This document shows positions 4,459 to 5,947 of a stretch of DNA of 5,947 nt, piece by piece. Both the position numbers and the translations under genes were made by a program. Where the stretch lies: assembly GCA_021738105.1 (NCBI GenBank), contig JAIPCS010000197.1, positions 1 through 5,947 on the forward strand, read 5' to 3'. The number at the start of each line of letters is the position of its first letter. Within the stretch, counting starts at the first letter, position 1. Source of the stretch: Sulfuritalea sp. Its GTDB lineage: Bacteria; Pseudomonadota; Gammaproteobacteria; Burkholderiales; Rhodocyclaceae. The notes under the pieces were generated by a model. The model was not told the DNA's origin. It did no database searches and worked only from the letters and a program-made list of their open reading frames with translations.

Positions 4459-5947
4459 ATGCAAGGTTTGATGATGAACCGCCCGATGATGATTTCATCG
4501 CTGATTACCCATGCCGCCCTGAACCACGCCGATACTGAAATCGTGTCCCGCCTGCCGGTCGGTGGCACCCACCGCTATACCTATAGCGATGCGGAGCAAC
4601 GTTCGCGCCAACTGGCGCGGGTGCTGATATCCCTGGGCGTCAAGGCCGAGGACCGGATAGGTACCCTGGCGTGGAACACCCACCGTCATTTCGAGATCTA
4701 CTACGCCGTGTCGGGCATGGCGGCGATCTGCCACACCATCAACCCGCGCCTGTTCCCGGAACAGATTGCCTACATCGCCAATCACGCCGACGACCGCATC
4801 ATCTTTTTTGATGTGACCTTTGCCAAACTGATCGAGGCTCTGGTGCCGCACTGCCCGGGCGTCAAGGCCTGGGTTGCCATGTGCAGCCGCGAGGAAATGC
4901 CTGCCATCACCGTGCCCAACCTGCACTGCTATGAGGATCTTATGGCGGCGCAAAGCGACGACTATGAATGGCCGGAGTTCGATGAATACACCGCATCTTC
5001 CCTGTGCTATACCTCGGGAACCACGGGCAACCCCAAGGGCGTCCTTTTTTCACACCGTTCCACGGTGCTGCATGCCTTCGGTTCCAGCCTGCCCGATGGA
5101 CTAGGCGCGTCGGCACGCGACTGCATCCTTCCGGTCGTACCGATGTTCCATGTCAACGCCTGGGGCCTGCCCTATGCCGGCGCCCTGAACGGCGTCAAAC
5201 TCGTCCTGCCCGGGCCGCATCTCGATGGTGCCAGCCTGTATTCGATGTTCGAGGAAGAAGGCGTCACCATGTCGGCCGGCGTGCCGACCATCTGGCTCGG
5301 ACTGCTGACCTACCTGCAACAGAACAAGCTCAGCCTGTCGTCGGTCAAGCGTCTGGTCATCGGCGGGTCGGCGGCGCCACCGGCCATGATCCGCGCATTC
5401 GACTCGCAGTTCGGCATTACGGTCATCCATGCCTGGGGCATGACAGAGATGAGCCCGCTGGGCACGGTCAATACCTACAAGAAGAAGCATCTCGCCATGT
5501 CGGCCGAGGAACGCGATCGTGTTCGCCTCAACCAGGGCCGCAGCATCTTCGGTGTCGAAATGAAGATTGTGGACGGCAATGGCGACATACTGCCGCGCGA
5601 TGGCAAAGCCTTTGGCGACCTGTTGGTACGCGGCCCGTGGGTCACCAGCGGCTACTTCAAGGCCGAGGGCGGTGACGCGCTGATTGACGGCTGGTTTCCT
5701 ACCGGCGACGTCGCCACCATCGATCCGGACGGTTACATGCAGATCACGGACCGCTCGAAGGATGTCATCAAGTCGGGCGGCGAATGGATTTCATCCATCG
5801 ACCTCGAGAACATTGCTGTTGCCCATCCGGCAGTCGCAGAAGCCGCAGTCATCGGCGCGGTCCATCCGAAATGGGACGAACGTCCGCTGCTGGTAGTCAT
5901 CAAGAAGGCCGAGCAGGACGTCAGTCGCGATGAACTCATCGCCTTCT
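4459..5947 (+). CDS. Acyl-CoA synthetase (AMP-forming), AlkK/DmdB-like, 3' end outside the window
   Basis: Activates a carboxylic acid to its acyl-CoA via an acyl-adenylate in the cytosol, feeding beta-oxidation or related pathways. The visible 496 residues include the main adenylate-forming motifs in order: [11 protein letters not shown] (184-194, P-loop), PMFHVNAWG (228-236), GGSAAPP (302-308), [10 protein letters not shown] (324-333), the PTGD motif with the ATP-ribose-binding Asp (414-417), and [15 protein letters not shown] (431-445), the hinge into the C-terminal domain. From memory the sequence is close to Pseudomonas AlkK (medium-chain) and to DmdB (3-methylmercaptopropionyl-CoA ligase); both share the [18 protein letters not shown] and [14 protein letters not shown] stretches. 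These families are about 540-550 residues, so roughly 50 residues, including the C-terminal catalytic lysine, lie beyond 5947. Substrate chain length cannot be fixed from sequence. Own promoter region and strong ribosome site suggest independent expression. Confidence 0.93.
   Translation, partial: MQGLMMNRPMMISSLITHAALNHADTEIVSRLPVGGTHRYTYSDAEQRSRQLARVLISLGVKAEDRIGTLAWNTHRHFEIYYAVSGMAAICHTINPRLFPEQIAYIANHADDRIIFFDVTFAKLIEALVPHCPGVKAWVAMCSREEMPAITVPNLHCYEDLMAAQSDDYEWPEFDEYTASSLCYTSGTTGNPKGVLFSHRSTVLHAFGSSLPDGLGASARDCILPVVPMFHVNAWGLPYAGALNGVKLVLPGPHLDGASLYSMFEEEGVTMSAGVPTIWLGLLTYLQQNKLSLSSVKRLVIGGSAAPPAMIRAFDSQFGITVIHAWGMTEMSPLGTVNTYKKKHLAMSAEERDRVRLNQGRSIFGVEMKIVDGNGDILPRDGKAFGDLLVRGPWVTSGYFKAEGGDALIDGWFPTGDVATIDPDGYMQITDRSKDVIKSGGEWISSIDLENIAVAHPAVAEAAVIGAVHPKWDERPLLVVIKKAEQDVSRDELIAF

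Noticed and set aside
4275..4953. Minus-strand open frames opposite the acyl-CoA synthetase start and its control region
   Set aside because: No ribosome site or domain, and they overlap a strongly supported plus-strand gene.
5004..5675. Long plus-strand open frame inside the acyl-CoA synthetase
   Set aside because: It is an out-of-frame shadow, arginine- and proline-rich, of a reading frame with all adenylate-forming motifs.

Overview
The window looks like an ordinary chromosomal stretch from a free-living, moderately GC-rich proteobacterium, most likely a betaproteobacterium. This placement rests on the proteins: a monofunctional aspartokinase of about 410 residues, a QueD-type synthase, and an AlkK/DmdB-like acyl-CoA synthetase. 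It is my inference, not a database result. I see no rRNA, tRNA, CRISPR array, insertion sequence or phage gene.

Layout, left to right. Positions 1-425 hold no gene I can support, only a good stem-loop at 267-288. A short flavodoxin-like protein follows (426-917, +). It converges on lysC (986-2224, -) across a shared bidirectional terminator (930-955). lysC carries a plausible internal start for a separate regulatory subunit, and its leader has a strong hairpin and an eight-T run. Divergent from lysC is a 99-residue XRE-like helix-turn-helix regulator (2468-2767, +) with a strong ribosome binding site and a possible operator. It runs tail to tail, 10 bp apart, into a radical SAM protein (2778-3623, -) whose last codons form an 11-bp perfect stem. 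Divergent from that is queD (3785-4246, +). After two small hairpins and a 212-bp control region rich in inverted repeats comes an acyl-CoA synthetase (4459 to the window end, +, 3' truncated).

The genes do not form one operon; orientation changes at nearly every gene. Functionally there is amino-acid biosynthesis (aspartate family), 7-deazapurine (queuosine) precursor synthesis next to an unassigned radical SAM enzyme, a flavoprotein and fatty-acid activation. The items most worth a second look are the radical SAM/queD divergent pair, the lysC leader and internal start, two long perfect inverted repeats inside coding sequence, and the palindromes upstream of the acyl-CoA synthetase. I found nothing that clearly amounts to a new defence or mobile system.
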